From: Streptomyces sp. NBC_01198
GTDB lineage: Bacteria; Actinomycetota; Actinomycetes; Streptomycetales; Streptomycetaceae
NCBI RefSeq assembly: GCF_036010485.1
Contig: NZ_CP108568.1
Span: forward strand, 6,804,001-6,868,000
DNA length: 64,000 nucleotides
Direction: 5' to 3'
The position numbers were made by a program, and so were the translations under genes. Of the stretch, positions 9,742 through 18,321 are shown in pieces. Positions within the stretch are counted from its first letter, which is position 1. The number at the start of each line of letters is the position of its first letter. The notes below the pieces were generated by a model. That model saw only the letters and a list, made by a program, of their open reading frames with translations. It was not told the DNA's origin and searched no databases.

Positions 9742-10917
9742 ATGACCGTGACCCGCGCGCAGCCCGGCCTCAACGCCTCACCGCGTACGGCCAGGGCGAT
9801 CAACGACCGGCTCGCCCTGCGCCTGCTCCAGCAGGAAGGGCCGCTCACCGCCGCGCAGCTGAAGGAACTCACCGGCATGTCCCGGCCCAGCGTCGCCGAC
9901 CTGGTCGAGCGCCTCCAGGACTCCGGCCTGATCGAGGTCGTCGGCGAGTCCGGCGCCGCCCGGCGCGGCCCCAACGCCCGCGTCTACGGCATCGTCGCCC
10001 ACCGCACGCACGTCGCCGGTCTCGACGTCCGCATCGACAGCATCGGCGTCGAGATCGCCGACCTCCTCGGCCGCACCCAGGCCAGGGCCGACCTGGCCGT
10101 CCCCGCCGACGCCGACCCGGCCCGCACCATCGAGGCCGGCGTCGGCCTCCTCCTCGGCGCGGCCGCCGGCAAACCCCTGCACACCGTCGCCTTCGGCGCG
10201 CCCGGCCTGATCAACCCGGTCACCGGCCGGCTCAGCACCCACGGCGAACTCCCCGGGTGGCACGGCGACCTCGTCGACGAGGTACGCAACCGGCTCGGCG
10301 TGCCCGTCCTGCTGGAGAACGAGGTCAACCTCGCCGCCATCGCCGAGCAGCGCGAACGCGGCGGCGCCGCCGGGGACACCTTCGTGCTGCTCTGGATCGG
10401 CGGCGGCGTCGGAGCCGCCCTCGTCCTCGAAGGGCGCCTGCGGCGCGGCAACTCCGGCGGCGCCGGCGAGGTCGGCTTCCTGCCGATCTCCGCGAGCGGG
10501 CGGCTGCCGACCTCCACGAACTGCGACGACGGCTTCCACGGGCTCGTCGGCAGCCGCGGGGTCTGCGAGCTGGCTCGCGCCCACGGCCTTTCCGCCCCCG
10601 GCTCCGACGCGGCGGCCGCCGCCGCTGCCGTGCGCTCCGGCACCCCGGCCTTCCTCGACGAGCTCGCCGCCAGGATCGCCGTCGGGGCGGCGGCGGTCTG
10701 CGCCGTGCTCGACCCCGGGCAGGTCGTACTGGCCGGCGAGGTCGGCTCCGCCGGTGGGCCCGACCTGGCCGAGCGCGTCTCGGCCCGCCTCTCCCGCCTC
10801 TCCCCCCTCCGCACCGAGGTCCGCCCCACGGCGGTCCCCGCCGGCCCCATCCTCCGCGGTGCCGTGATCACGGCGATGGATTCCGCCCAGGAGACCCTCT
10901 TCACCCCTGCGGCCTGA
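9742..10917 (+). CDS. ROK-family transcriptional regulator
   Basis: A 391-residue NagC/XylR-type regulator. Residues about 15-80 are a winged helix (RAINDRLALRLLQQEGPLTA, then GMSRPSVADLVERLQDSGL). From about 90 comes a sugar-kinase-like ROK domain with VLLENEVNLAAIAEQ, WIGGGVGAALVL and GNSGGAGEVGF. The usual ROK zinc motif (CxCGxxGC) is absent; the matching place reads STNCDDGFHGLVG. ROK proteins sense sugars or sugar derivatives. The divergent MFS transporter and the inverted repeat between them suggest it represses that transporter and itself until a substrate is present. Confidence 0.9.
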   Translation: MTVTRAQPGLNASPRTARAINDRLALRLLQQEGPLTAAQLKELTGMSRPSVADLVERLQDSGLIEVVGESGAARRGPNARVYGIVAHRTHVAGLDVRIDSIGVEIADLLGRTQARADLAVPADADPARTIEAGVGLLLGAAAGKPLHTVAFGAPGLINPVTGRLSTHGELPGWHGDLVDEVRNRLGVPVLLENEVNLAAIAEQRERGGAAGDTFVLLWIGGGVGAALVLEGRLRRGNSGGAGEVGFLPISASGRLPTSTNCDDGFHGLVGSRGVCELARAHGLSAPGSDAAAAAAAVRSGTPAFLDELAARIAVGAAAVCAVLDPGQVVLAGEVGSAGGPDLAERVSARLSRLSPLRTEVRPTAVPAGPILRGAVITAMDSAQETLFTPAA

Positions 10918-11601
10918 CCCCCGCCCCAGGGGGCCGCCCCGGTCGCGGGGTGCGCCCGCGCCCGCGGCCCGGGGGCCCGCCACCGCCGGCGGGCCGCCAC
11001 CCGTGGGCGGGGGCACGCCCGTGCGGGGTGCAGGCCGCCACCGCCGGCGGGTGCGCGTCCGTGGGGGGTTTCCCGCGCCTGGCGGCGCGGGGTGTTTCCC
11101 ACCCTCCCCCACGGCTCCGCGTGGGGGAGCCCCCAGACCCGTGCGGATACGACGTCGTCTGCGGGTCTTCTTGTGGGGGGTGGCCCGCCATCGGCGGCTG
11201 TTACGGCCGTGCGTGCGGGGGCGCCGCAGGCGTTCGTGCGGGCAGGCGTGACGCCCGCGGCAAGGGTGCCCGGGGAGTCATCCACCTTCCCCGGGGGCGG
11301 GTGCGGGAGGGGGTGCGCAGGTCCCGACGCCTCCTCCTCAGCCAGTGTCGGCAGGGGGCCGCCGGCGGCGGGGAGGAGACGGTCCGGGGGTGTCCCCGCA
11401 GGCATGCGCACAACTCCCGCTGGAACATCCCGTAAGAGCCATGGTGCGCAGGCCGAGGAGATACCCCCGGGGCGGCACCGACCCACCTACCAGCGGCACC
11501 CGCACCCGACAAAACACCCGCACGGGTGGGCGGGCGGGCAAAAAACCCCTGGAGCCCAGCATGGAACCCGTGGCAGACTGGACCTCGTACCAGTGACGTT
11601 T
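10918..11601. other. 684-bp non-coding stretch before the FMN riboswitch
   Basis: No convincing gene on either strand. It is very G-rich on the + strand with several short inverted repeats. The clearest is CTCCCCCACG (11104-11113) with CGTGGGGGAG (11120-11129) around a 6-bp loop, a class of hairpin common between Streptomyces genes. Next to it AGACCCG (11135-11141) pairs with CGGGTCT (11162-11168) around a GACGTC centre. These probably terminate transcription from the ROK gene. Any promoter of the rib operon should lie in the last 150 bp, but none stands out. Confidence 0.6.
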
Positions 11602-11728
11602 GCGCACTCCGGGGTCGGTGTAATTCCGAACCGGCGGTTACAGTCCGCGACCCGTCCGCAGCCAGCGGCCGGTTGACCAGGTGAAATTCCTGGACCGACG
11701 GTGAAAGTCCGGATGGGAGGCAGTGCGC
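11602..11728 (+). promoter_or_regulatory. FMN riboswitch (RFN element)
   Basis: The region holds the conserved RFN blocks in order: GGGGTCGGTGTAATTCCGAA, ACCGGCGGTTA, AGTCCGCGAC, then CAGGTGAAATTCCTGGACC, GACGGTGAAAGTCCGGATG and GGGAGGCAG. The closing P1 helix is GCGCACT (11602-11608) with AGTGCGC (11722-11728). FMN binding is expected to lower expression of the riboflavin operon starting 125 bp downstream. The following segment (11729-11850) is GC-rich with several possible hairpins and should contain the expression platform; whether it acts on transcription or on ribosome access is not clear. Confidence 0.95.
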
Positions 11729-11852
11729 GGCGGGCGTTCACAACGGTGCGCCGCCGCAGGGCGGGCCGCTCAGGCCCGCGTCGTGCCGGTGCCCCGGACG
11801 TGGAGACGTCCGCTCACCCCGGAGTCCGTGCCCGATGCGGCAGGAGGACCCG

Positions 11853-13196
11853 GTGGCCACCACGGACACCCCAGACGGGCGGCGCCCCGACGGCACGCCC
11901 CGTGCCCCAGGCACAGCCATGGGCGCAGCCCGAGGCGCGACCCCGGGCACAGCCACGACCGAAGCCGACGCGATGCGCCGGGCCATCGCGTTGTCGGCTC
12001 GCGCGCTGGGCGCCACCGCCCCCAACCCCGTCGTCGGCTGTGTGATTCTCGACACGACGGGCGCCGTCGTCGGCGAGGGATGGCACCGCAAGGCCGGCGG
12101 CCCGCACGCCGAGGTGCACGCGCTGCGCGCGGCGGGCGAGGCGGCCCGCGGCGGCACCGCCGTGGTGACCCTCGAACCGTGCAACCACACCGGCAGGACA
12201 GGCCCGTGCGCCCAGGCGCTGATCGAGGCCGGGGTCGCCCGGGTGGTGCACGCGGTGTCCGACCCGAGCCCGGCCGCGTCCGGCGGGGCGGCCACGCTGC
12301 GGGCGGCGGGCGTGGACGTGGAGAGCGGGCTGCTGGCGGCCGAGGCCGAGGCGGTCAACGTCGCATGGCTGACGTCGGTGCGCCGCGGCCGCCCGTACGT
12401 GCGCTGGAAGTACGCGGCCACGCTGGACGGCCGGATCGCGGCCGCGGACGGCAGCAGCCGCTGGATCACGTCGGCCGAGTCGCGTGCGGACGTGCACCGA
12501 CTGCGGGCGGAGGCGGACGCCGTGGTGGTCGGCTCGGGCACGCTGCTTGCCGACGACCCGCACCTGGCGGTGCGCGGCGTCGAGGGTGCGGTGCAGCCGC
12601 TGCGGGTGGTGGTGGACTCCCGGGCGCAAGTCACCCCGGCCGCCCGCGTGCTGGACGACAGCGCGCCGACGCTGATCGCGGTGTCGAAGGACGCCGACAC
12701 CACGCACCTCCCCGGCGTGGACGTCCTCCGCCTCCCGTACGCGCCCGACCTGGGCCCGGCCGCCCACGAAACGAAGCCGGCCGAAAGCAGGCCGGCCGAA
12801 AGCAAGCCAGCCGAAAGCAGGTCAGAGGAATTCAAGCCGGCTGAAACCGAGCCGGCCGAAGCCAAGGAGACCGCCCCCACCGGCCTCGACGTGCCGACCC
12901 TGCTCGCGGAACTGCACGCCCGCGGCGTCCGCTCGGTCCTGCTGGAGGGCGGGCCGACCCTCGCCGGCGCGTTCGTGGCCGCCGGGGCCGTCGACGCGGT
13001 CGTCGGCTACCTGGCGCCGGCGCTGCTCGGCGCCGGCCCCGCCGCCCTCGGCCCGGCAGGAATCAGCACCATCGCGCAGGCGTTGCGGCTCGACGTGACC
13101 GATGTCGCCCGCCTCGGGCCCGACCTGCGTATCACCGCCGTCCCCACTGGCACCCCCACCCACATCGCCGTCCCCACTGCCGCACAGGAGAAGTGA
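11853..13196 (+). CDS. ribD: Bifunctional RibD: pyrimidine deaminase and reductase
   Basis: A 447-residue riboflavin enzyme. The N-terminal deaminase domain (about 25-170) has the zinc motif HAEVHAL and EPCNHTGRTGPC. The reductase domain (from about 180) reads RPYVRWKYAATLDGRIA and ITSAESRADVHRLR, ending with SVLLEGGPTLAGAF. It converts the first pyrimidine intermediate from GTP cyclohydrolase II by deamination and then NADPH-dependent reduction. The GTG at 11853 is preferred because AGGAGG lies 5 bp before it; an ATG at 11835 would start before that site. An unusual six-unit tandem repeat lies at residues 308-337 inside the reductase domain. The ribE start follows one base after the stop. 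Confidence 0.93.
   Translation: MATTDTPDGRRPDGTPRAPGTAMGAARGATPGTATTEADAMRRAIALSARALGATAPNPVVGCVILDTTGAVVGEGWHRKAGGPHAEVHALRAAGEAARGGTAVVTLEPCNHTGRTGPCAQALIEAGVARVVHAVSDPSPAASGGAATLRAAGVDVESGLLAAEAEAVNVAWLTSVRRGRPYVRWKYAATLDGRIAAADGSSRWITSAESRADVHRLRAEADAVVVGSGTLLADDPHLAVRGVEGAVQPLRVVVDSRAQVTPAARVLDDSAPTLIAVSKDADTTHLPGVDVLRLPYAPDLGPAAHETKPAESRPAESKPAESRSEEFKPAETEPAEAKETAPTGLDVPTLLAELHARGVRSVLLEGGPTLAGAFVAAGAVDAVVGYLAPALLGAGPAALGPAGISTIAQALRLDVTDVARLGPDLRITAVPTGTPTHIAVPTAAQEK
12774..12863 (+). repeat. Six-unit 15-bp tandem repeat inside ribD
   Basis: Six in-frame 15-bp units encode variants of K/R-P-A-E-S: KPAES, RPAES, KPAES, RSEEF, KPAET, EPAEA. The first three units are nearly identical in DNA, pointing to recent slippage expansion, and the later ones have diverged. 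The insert is hydrophilic and probably forms a surface loop between two strands of the reductase domain. Confidence 0.9.
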
Positions 13197-13197
13197 C

Positions 13198-13845
13198 GTG
13201 TTCACCGGAATCGTCGAAGAACTGGGTGAGATCACCGCGGTCGAGGACCAGACCGACGCCTCGCGTTTCACCGTGAGCGGCCCGGTCGTGACCGAGGGCG
13301 CCAAGCACGGCGACTCGATCGCGGTGAACGGCGTGTGCCTGACCGTCGTCGAGTTCGGCGGCGGCACCTTCACCGCCGATGTGATGGCCGAGACGCTCAG
13401 CCGCTCCAGCCTGGGCGCCCTGCGCCCCGGCTCGCGGGTCAACCTGGAGCGCCCGATGGCGCTCGGCGGACGGCTCGGCGGGCATCTGGTGCAGGGCCAC
13501 GTGGACGGCACCGGCACGGTCGTCGAGCGCACGCCGGCCGAGCATTGGGAGATCGTGAAGATCTCGCTGCCCGCCGAACTCACCCGCTACGTGGTGGAGA
13601 AGGGCTCGATCACCGTCGACGGCATCAGCCTCACCGTTGTCGAGGCGGCGGCCGACTACTTCACCGTCAGCCTCATCCCGACCACCCTCGCGCTGACCAC
13701 CCTCGGCATCAAGCAGCCGGGCGACCCGGTGAACCTCGAAGTCGACGTGGTCGCCAAATACGTCGAGCGCATGCTCACCACTCCGGCCCCGGCGACCGCC
13801 TCGACCCCCGCCCCGGCCCCGAGCAGCGGGGAGGATCCCCGATGA
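13198..13845 (+). CDS. ribE: Riboflavin synthase, alpha subunit
   Basis: A 215-residue protein starting with the invariant MFTGIVEELG. The two lumazine-binding barrels are visible as an internal duplication: NGVCLTVVEFGGGTFTADVM with LGGHLVQGHVDG in the first, and DGISLTVVEAAADYFTVSLIP in the second. It forms riboflavin from two molecules of 6,7-dimethyl-8-ribityllumazine, the product of RibH encoded three genes downstream. The last 20 residues are an Ala/Pro/Thr-rich tail beyond the usual family end. The GTG start comes one base after the ribD stop and the ribM ATG overlaps its TGA. Confidence 0.95.
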   Translation: MFTGIVEELGEITAVEDQTDASRFTVSGPVVTEGAKHGDSIAVNGVCLTVVEFGGGTFTADVMAETLSRSSLGALRPGSRVNLERPMALGGRLGGHLVQGHVDGTGTVVERTPAEHWEIVKISLPAELTRYVVEKGSITVDGISLTVVEAAADYFTVSLIPTTLALTTLGIKQPGDPVNLEVDVVAKYVERMLTTPAPATASTPAPAPSSGEDPR

Positions 13846-14534
13846 GCGACACCGGCGTACTGCACTGGCTCAACAGCGAGGCCTTCACCGCCTTCGACCA
13901 GCACGTCATCTGGTCCGACATGATCGGCAACCTGCTGGGCCTGGGCGCGCTCGCGCTCGGCTGGCGGCGGGCGATGCTCACCTGGCCGGTCCAACTGCTG
14001 TCCGGCGTCGTGCTGGTGGCGGCCTTCTGGTCGGCGCAGCTCGGCGGCGGGGTCGGCAAGCAGTTCGTGGTGATCACCGTCGCGGTGTGGGGCTGGTACC
14101 AGTGGCGGCGCGGCGGGGCCGCCTCCGGCCGGCTGACCGTGAGGTTCGCCACCTGGCGGGAGCGGGCGGTGCTGGTGGCGGCCACCGCGGTCGGCACGGT
14201 CGCGGTCGCCTCGCTCTTCCTGGCGTATCCGAAGCTGTCCTGGAACCCGTGGCCGGACGCGTACATCTTCGTCGGCACGCTGGCCGCGATGTACGCCCAG
14301 GCCCGCGGCTGGGTCGAGTTCTGGTTCGCCTGGCTGGCCGTCGACCTGGTCGGGGTGCCGCTGAACTTCCACAGCGGCCTGCCCTTCTCCGGGCTGGTCT
14401 ACATCGTCTACTTCGTCCTGGTGATCGCCGGGATGTACGCCTGGTGGCAGCAGACCCGCAGGGCCGCACCGGCCGCTGACGGGCCGTCGCAGGCGAAGCC
14501 GAGCACCACCGTCGCGGAAGGAGTGACGGCATGA
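13842..14534 (+). CDS. ribM: PnuC-family riboflavin transporter
   Basis: A 230-residue membrane protein with about seven hydrophobic segments and PnuC-family features: [20 protein letters not shown] near the start, [15 protein letters not shown], and a Trp-rich [19 protein letters not shown] followed by [13 protein letters not shown]. PnuC proteins take up nicotinamide riboside, but members placed inside riboflavin operons of actinobacteria (RibM) import riboflavin by facilitated diffusion. The position between ribE and ribBA, with stop-start overlaps on both sides and an FMN riboswitch upstream, strongly favours RibM. Import would let the cell use external riboflavin when FMN is low. Confidence 0.88.
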   Translation: MSDTGVLHWLNSEAFTAFDQHVIWSDMIGNLLGLGALALGWRRAMLTWPVQLLSGVVLVAAFWSAQLGGGVGKQFVVITVAVWGWYQWRRGGAASGRLTVRFATWRERAVLVAATAVGTVAVASLFLAYPKLSWNPWPDAYIFVGTLAAMYAQARGWVEFWFAWLAVDLVGVPLNFHSGLPFSGLVYIVYFVLVIAGMYAWWQQTRRAAPAADGPSQAKPSTTVAEGVTA

Positions 14535-15862
14535 GTGCCGTGACCGCACTGCAGGACGACTGGTACGACGAGGCCGACCTCGGTCTCGACCCGGTGGAAC
14601 GGGCCATCGCGGAGATCGCGGCGGGACGCCCGGTCGTGGTGGTGGACGACGAGAACCGGGAGAACGAGGGCGACCTGATCGTCGCCGCGGAGAAGGTCAC
14701 CCCGGAGATCGTGGCGTTCATGATGGCCGAGTGCCGCGGGCTGATCTGCGTACCGATGGAGCCGCCGGACCTCGACCGGCTTGACCTGCCGCAGATGGTG
14801 GGCGCCAACACCGAGTCGATGCGCACCGCCTTCACCGTGTCGGTGGACGCCGGTGCCGCGCACGGGGTGACCACCGGGATCTCCGCGGCCGACCGCGCCG
14901 CGACGATCCGGCTGCTGGCCGAGTCCTCGTCGGTGGCCGCCGACTTCGTGCGCCCCGGGCACGTCTTCCCGCTGCGGGCCAGGAGCGGCGGTGTGCTGGT
15001 GCGGGCCGGCCACACCGAGGCCGGCGTGGACCTGGCAAGGCTCGCCGGGCTGCGGCCGGCCGCGGCCATCGTGGAGATCGCCCGGGAGGACGGCACCATG
15101 GCCCGGCTGCCGGACCTGGTGCCCTTCGCCCGCAAGCACGGCCTGGCCATCATCTCCATCGAGGACCTGATCGCCTACCGCCGCTCGTCGGAGCCGAGCG
15201 TCCGCCGGGAGGCGGCCACCACGCTGCCCACGGCCTTCGGCGACTTCCGCGCCTACGGCTACCGCAGCACCGACGACGGCGTCGAGCACATCGCGCTGGT
15301 CGCCGGCGAACTGGGCGACGGCACCGACGTCCTGGTGCGGGTGCACTCCGAGTGCCTGACCGGCGACGTCTTCGGCTCGCAGCGCTGCGACTGCGGGCCG
15401 CAGTTGCAGGGCGCGCTGCGCCGGATCGCCGAGGAGGGCCGCGGGGTGGTGCTCTACCTGCGCGGCCACGAGGGCCGCGGTATCGGCCTGCTGTCCAAGC
15501 TGCGGGCGTACGAGCTCCAGGAGCGCGGCCGCGACACGCTGGACGCCAATCTGGAACTCGGCCTGCCCGCCGACGCCCGCGACTACGGCGCCGCCGCCCG
15601 GATCCTCACCGACCTCGGGGTGCGCTCGCTGCGGCTGATCACCAACAACCCGGCCAAGACCGGCGCGCTGGTGGGGCACGGTCTCGACGTGCTGGGGCGC
15701 GAGCCGATGCAGGTCGGGGCGGGGGAGCACAATCTGCGGTATCTGCGGACCAAGCGCGACCGGATGGGGCACGACCTGCCCTGGCTGGAGAGCGCTGGCC
15801 GCACCCACACGCCCGTCGGCACCGCCGAGGGCAGCACAGGAACCGAGCGAGGAGAGAAGTAG
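14531..15862 (+). CDS. ribBA: Bifunctional DHBP synthase / GTP cyclohydrolase II
   Basis: A 443-residue fusion. Residues about 15-215 are 3,4-dihydroxy-2-butanone-4-phosphate synthase, with the acidic metal motif [11 protein letters not shown], and [12 protein letters not shown]. Residues about 230-425 are GTP cyclohydrolase II, with the zinc cysteines in [17 protein letters not shown] and the active-site segment [11 protein letters not shown]. The two halves supply both branches of riboflavin synthesis, the four-carbon unit from ribulose 5-phosphate and the pyrimidine from GTP. Both active sites look complete. The ATG overlaps the ribM stop, and ribH begins 2 bp after the stop. Confidence 0.95.
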   Translation: MSAVTALQDDWYDEADLGLDPVERAIAEIAAGRPVVVVDDENRENEGDLIVAAEKVTPEIVAFMMAECRGLICVPMEPPDLDRLDLPQMVGANTESMRTAFTVSVDAGAAHGVTTGISAADRAATIRLLAESSSVAADFVRPGHVFPLRARSGGVLVRAGHTEAGVDLARLAGLRPAAAIVEIAREDGTMARLPDLVPFARKHGLAIISIEDLIAYRRSSEPSVRREAATTLPTAFGDFRAYGYRSTDDGVEHIALVAGELGDGTDVLVRVHSECLTGDVFGSQRCDCGPQLQGALRRIAEEGRGVVLYLRGHEGRGIGLLSKLRAYELQERGRDTLDANLELGLPADARDYGAAARILTDLGVRSLRLITNNPAKTGALVGHGLDVLGREPMQVGAGEHNLRYLRTKRDRMGHDLPWLESAGRTHTPVGTAEGSTGTERGEK

Positions 15863-15864
15863 AA

Positions 15865-16350
15865 GTGAGCGGTAAGGGCGCCCCCGAGCTGACCGTCAAG
15901 AACTGCGGCGACCTGCGGGTCGCGGTGATCGCGGCGCAGTGGCACACGCAGGTGATGGACGGCCTCGTCGACGGCGCGATGCGCGCGCTGCACGACCTCG
16001 GGATCGAGGAGCCGACGCTGCTGCGGGTGCCTGGCAGCTTCGAACTGCCGGTCGTCGCCCGCGCGGTGGCGGGCCGCGGCTACGACGCGGTCGTCGCGCT
16101 CGGGGTGATCATCCGCGGCGGCACCCCGCATTTCGAGTACGTCTCGCAGGGTGTCACCGCCGGGCTGACGCAGGTCAGCGTGGACAGCGGTGTCCCGGTC
16201 GGCTTCGGCGTGCTGACCTGCGACGACGAGGAGCAGGCGCTGGACCGCGCCGGACTTCCCGGGTCGAACGAGGACAAGGGCCACGAAGCGGTCACCGCGG
16301 CGGTGGCGACCGCGGCGGTGATCCGCTCACTATCCGAACCGTGGCGGTGA
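15865..16350 (+). CDS. ribH: 6,7-Dimethyl-8-ribityllumazine synthase
   Basis: A 161-residue protein of normal family length. It shows the substrate-binding [24 protein letters not shown] with the catalytic His, and [14 protein letters not shown] near the end. It condenses the pyrimidine and butanone phosphate made by RibD and RibBA into the lumazine used by RibE, usually as an icosahedral or pentameric assembly. The GTG start at 15865 follows a GGAGAG site and is 2 bp after the ribBA stop. It is the last rib gene of the operon; hisE follows after 33 bp with no visible terminator. Confidence 0.95.
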   Translation: MSGKGAPELTVKNCGDLRVAVIAAQWHTQVMDGLVDGAMRALHDLGIEEPTLLRVPGSFELPVVARAVAGRGYDAVVALGVIIRGGTPHFEYVSQGVTAGLTQVSVDSGVPVGFGVLTCDDEEQALDRAGLPGSNEDKGHEAVTAAVATAAVIRSLSEPWR

Positions 16351-16383
16351 ACGGCGGGCGGTTCCCCGTAGGCTAGGACCACC

Positions 16384-16656
16384 ATGGCCAACAAGACATT
16401 CGAGCAGCTCTTCGCCGAGCTGCAGCGCAAGGCCGCCACCGGCGACCCCAGCACGTCACGTACCGCGGAACTGGTCGGCAGCGGCGTGCACGCGATCGGC
16501 AAGAAGGTGGTCGAGGAGGCCGCCGAGGTGTGGATGGCGGCCGAGTACGAAGGCGCCGACGCCACCGCCGAGGAGATCTCCCAACTGCTGTACCACGTTC
16601 AGGTGATGATGGTCGCCCGCGGCATCTCCCTGGACGACGTCTACGCCCATCTGTGA
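16384..16656 (+). CDS. hisE: Phosphoribosyl-ATP diphosphatase
   Basis: A 90-residue single-domain HisE of the MazG-like all-alpha type, with [19 protein letters not shown] at the start, the metal-binding [17 protein letters not shown], and [19 protein letters not shown]. It hydrolyses phosphoribosyl-ATP to phosphoribosyl-AMP, the second step of histidine synthesis. It lies 33 bp after ribH and 122 bp before hisG, which catalyses the first step. The hisE-hisG pair apart from the main his cluster is the usual arrangement in streptomycetes. Confidence 0.95.
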   Translation: MANKTFEQLFAELQRKAATGDPSTSRTAELVGSGVHAIGKKVVEEAAEVWMAAEYEGADATAEEISQLLYHVQVMMVARGISLDDVYAHL

Positions 16657-16778
16657 GCCGTACGGCCGGCGCGGCGCACCGCGCGGGCCGTACGCGCACC
16701 TCCGCAACCCCCCGGCGCCACAGCGACCCGGCACCACAGCACCACCCCACCGCACTCACAGCGAAGGAACCAGACCCC

Positions 16779-17627
16779 ATGCTGCGCATCGCCGTCCCGA
16801 ACAAGGGCTCACTGTCCGGACCCGCGGCGGACATGCTCCATGAGGCCGGATACCGCCAGCGCAAGGAGTCCAAGGAACTGGTGCTGTTCGACAGCGCCAA
16901 CGACGTGGAGTTCTTCTACCTGCGGCCGCGCGACATCGCCATCTACGTCAGCTCCGGGCGCCTCGACATCGGCATCACCGGGCGCGACCTGCTGCTGGAC
17001 TCCGGGGCGAGCGCCGAGGAGATCCTGCAGCTCGGCTTCGCCCGCTCCACCTTCCGCTACGCCGCCAGGCCCGGCACCGCCACCGGCGTCGCCGGCCTGG
17101 GCGGGATGACGGTGGCGACCTCGTACGAGGGCATCGTGGAGAAGCACCTCGCCGACAACGGGGTGGCCGCCTCCGTGGTGCACCTCGACGGGGCCGTCGA
17201 GACCGCCATCCAGCTCGGCGTCGCCCAGGTCATCGCCGACGTGGTGGAGACCGGCACCTCGCTGCGCAACGCGGGCCTTGAGGCCTTCGGGGAGCCGATC
17301 ATGGCCTCCGAGGCGGTGGTCGTCCGTCCCACCGGCGCGCCCGCCGGCGACCCGAAGGTGCAGAAGTTCCTGCGCCGGCTGCAGGGCGTCCTGGTCGCCA
17401 GGCGCTACGTGATGATGGACTACGACATCCGTGCCGAGCACGTCGACAAGGCCGTCGCGCTGACCCCCGGCCTGGAGTCGCCGACCGTCTCCCCGCTGCA
17501 CCACGAGGGCTGGGTCGCCGTCCGCGCCATGGTCCCCACCAGCGACGCCCAGCGCATCATGGACGAGCTGTACGACCTGGGCGCCCGGGCGATCCTCACC
17601 ACCGGCATCCACGCCGCCCGGCTGTGA
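16779..17627 (+). CDS. hisG: ATP phosphoribosyltransferase, long form
   Basis: A 282-residue HisG of the long type, with a C-terminal ACT-like domain (from about 210) that mediates histidine feedback inhibition, so no HisZ partner is needed. The start reads MLRIAVPNKGSL; DIGITGRDLLLDSG and the PRPP-binding region VIADVVETGTSLRNAGL are clear. It couples ATP and PRPP, the first and controlling step of histidine synthesis. The ATG follows GAAGGAA. Its TGA overlaps the GTG of the PH-domain gene, so the two are coupled. Confidence 0.95.
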   Translation: MLRIAVPNKGSLSGPAADMLHEAGYRQRKESKELVLFDSANDVEFFYLRPRDIAIYVSSGRLDIGITGRDLLLDSGASAEEILQLGFARSTFRYAARPGTATGVAGLGGMTVATSYEGIVEKHLADNGVAASVVHLDGAVETAIQLGVAQVIADVVETGTSLRNAGLEAFGEPIMASEAVVVRPTGAPAGDPKVQKFLRRLQGVLVARRYVMMDYDIRAEHVDKAVALTPGLESPTVSPLHHEGWVAVRAMVPTSDAQRIMDELYDLGARAILTTGIHAARL

Positions 17628-18136
17628 CCACCGCCGGCGACGACCGCGCGCTGGCCGCCGTCGCGCAGTTGCCGGTCACCTTCCGGCCGCTGGTCACCCG
17701 TGTGGTGCTGCTCACCATGGGGACGCTGCTGCTCGGCACGCTCAGCACCCTCGCGGTGGTGATGCCGCACGAGGGGGCGTCCCCGTGGAGCAGCGGCGAC
17801 CGGATCACCGTGGTGGTCGTCGGGGTGCTCTCGCTGGCCCTGCTGACGCTGCTCAGCCGCCCCAAGGCGGTCGCGGACGCCGGCGGCCTGACCGTGGTGA
17901 ACCTCACGGTCAAGCGACGGCTGGCCTGGGCCGAAGTGCTGGCCGTGCGGCTGCGGGCCGGCGACGCCTGGGTCCATCTGGACCTGGCCGACGGCACCAC
18001 GCTGGCCGTGATGGGCATCCAGCCGGGGATCGCCAGGCGGCAGGCCGTCAGCGACGCCCGGCGGCTGCGCGCCCTGGTCGAAGCGCTCGGCGAGGCCAGG
18101 GACCGCGACCCGCGCGACGGGGCCGGTCCCGGGTGA
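17624..18136 (+). CDS. PH-domain-containing small membrane protein
   Basis: A 170-residue protein with two predicted membrane helices (about 25-47 and 62-80) followed by a bacterial PH-like domain (about 85-155) recognisable by KAVADAGGLTVVNLTVKRRLAWAE-like sequence with the conserved W. The GTG start overlaps the hisG stop. Proteins like this sit immediately after hisG in many streptomycetes; their function is not known and they have no obvious link to histidine synthesis. The PH-like domain may hold a membrane complex together. Confidence 0.75.
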   Translation: MTTAGDDRALAAVAQLPVTFRPLVTRVVLLTMGTLLLGTLSTLAVVMPHEGASPWSSGDRITVVVVGVLSLALLTLLSRPKAVADAGGLTVVNLTVKRRLAWAEVLAVRLRAGDAWVHLDLADGTTLAVMGIQPGIARRQAVSDARRLRALVEALGEARDRDPRDGAGPG

Positions 18137-18321
18137 AAGTGGCGCCTGCCGTCCTACGCGGCCGCGACCGCACTGGCTACTCTGGATCCGGGCGGTGCCA
18201 CGACGGCGCCGCCCGCCGAACCGCCCGACCTACCGAGGAGTGACACTCACACCCCGATGGACGAACCGTCCGGTAATACCTGCGCCGCCCCTCCCGCCCC
18301 GTTCCATGGAGCGGCGGCCTC

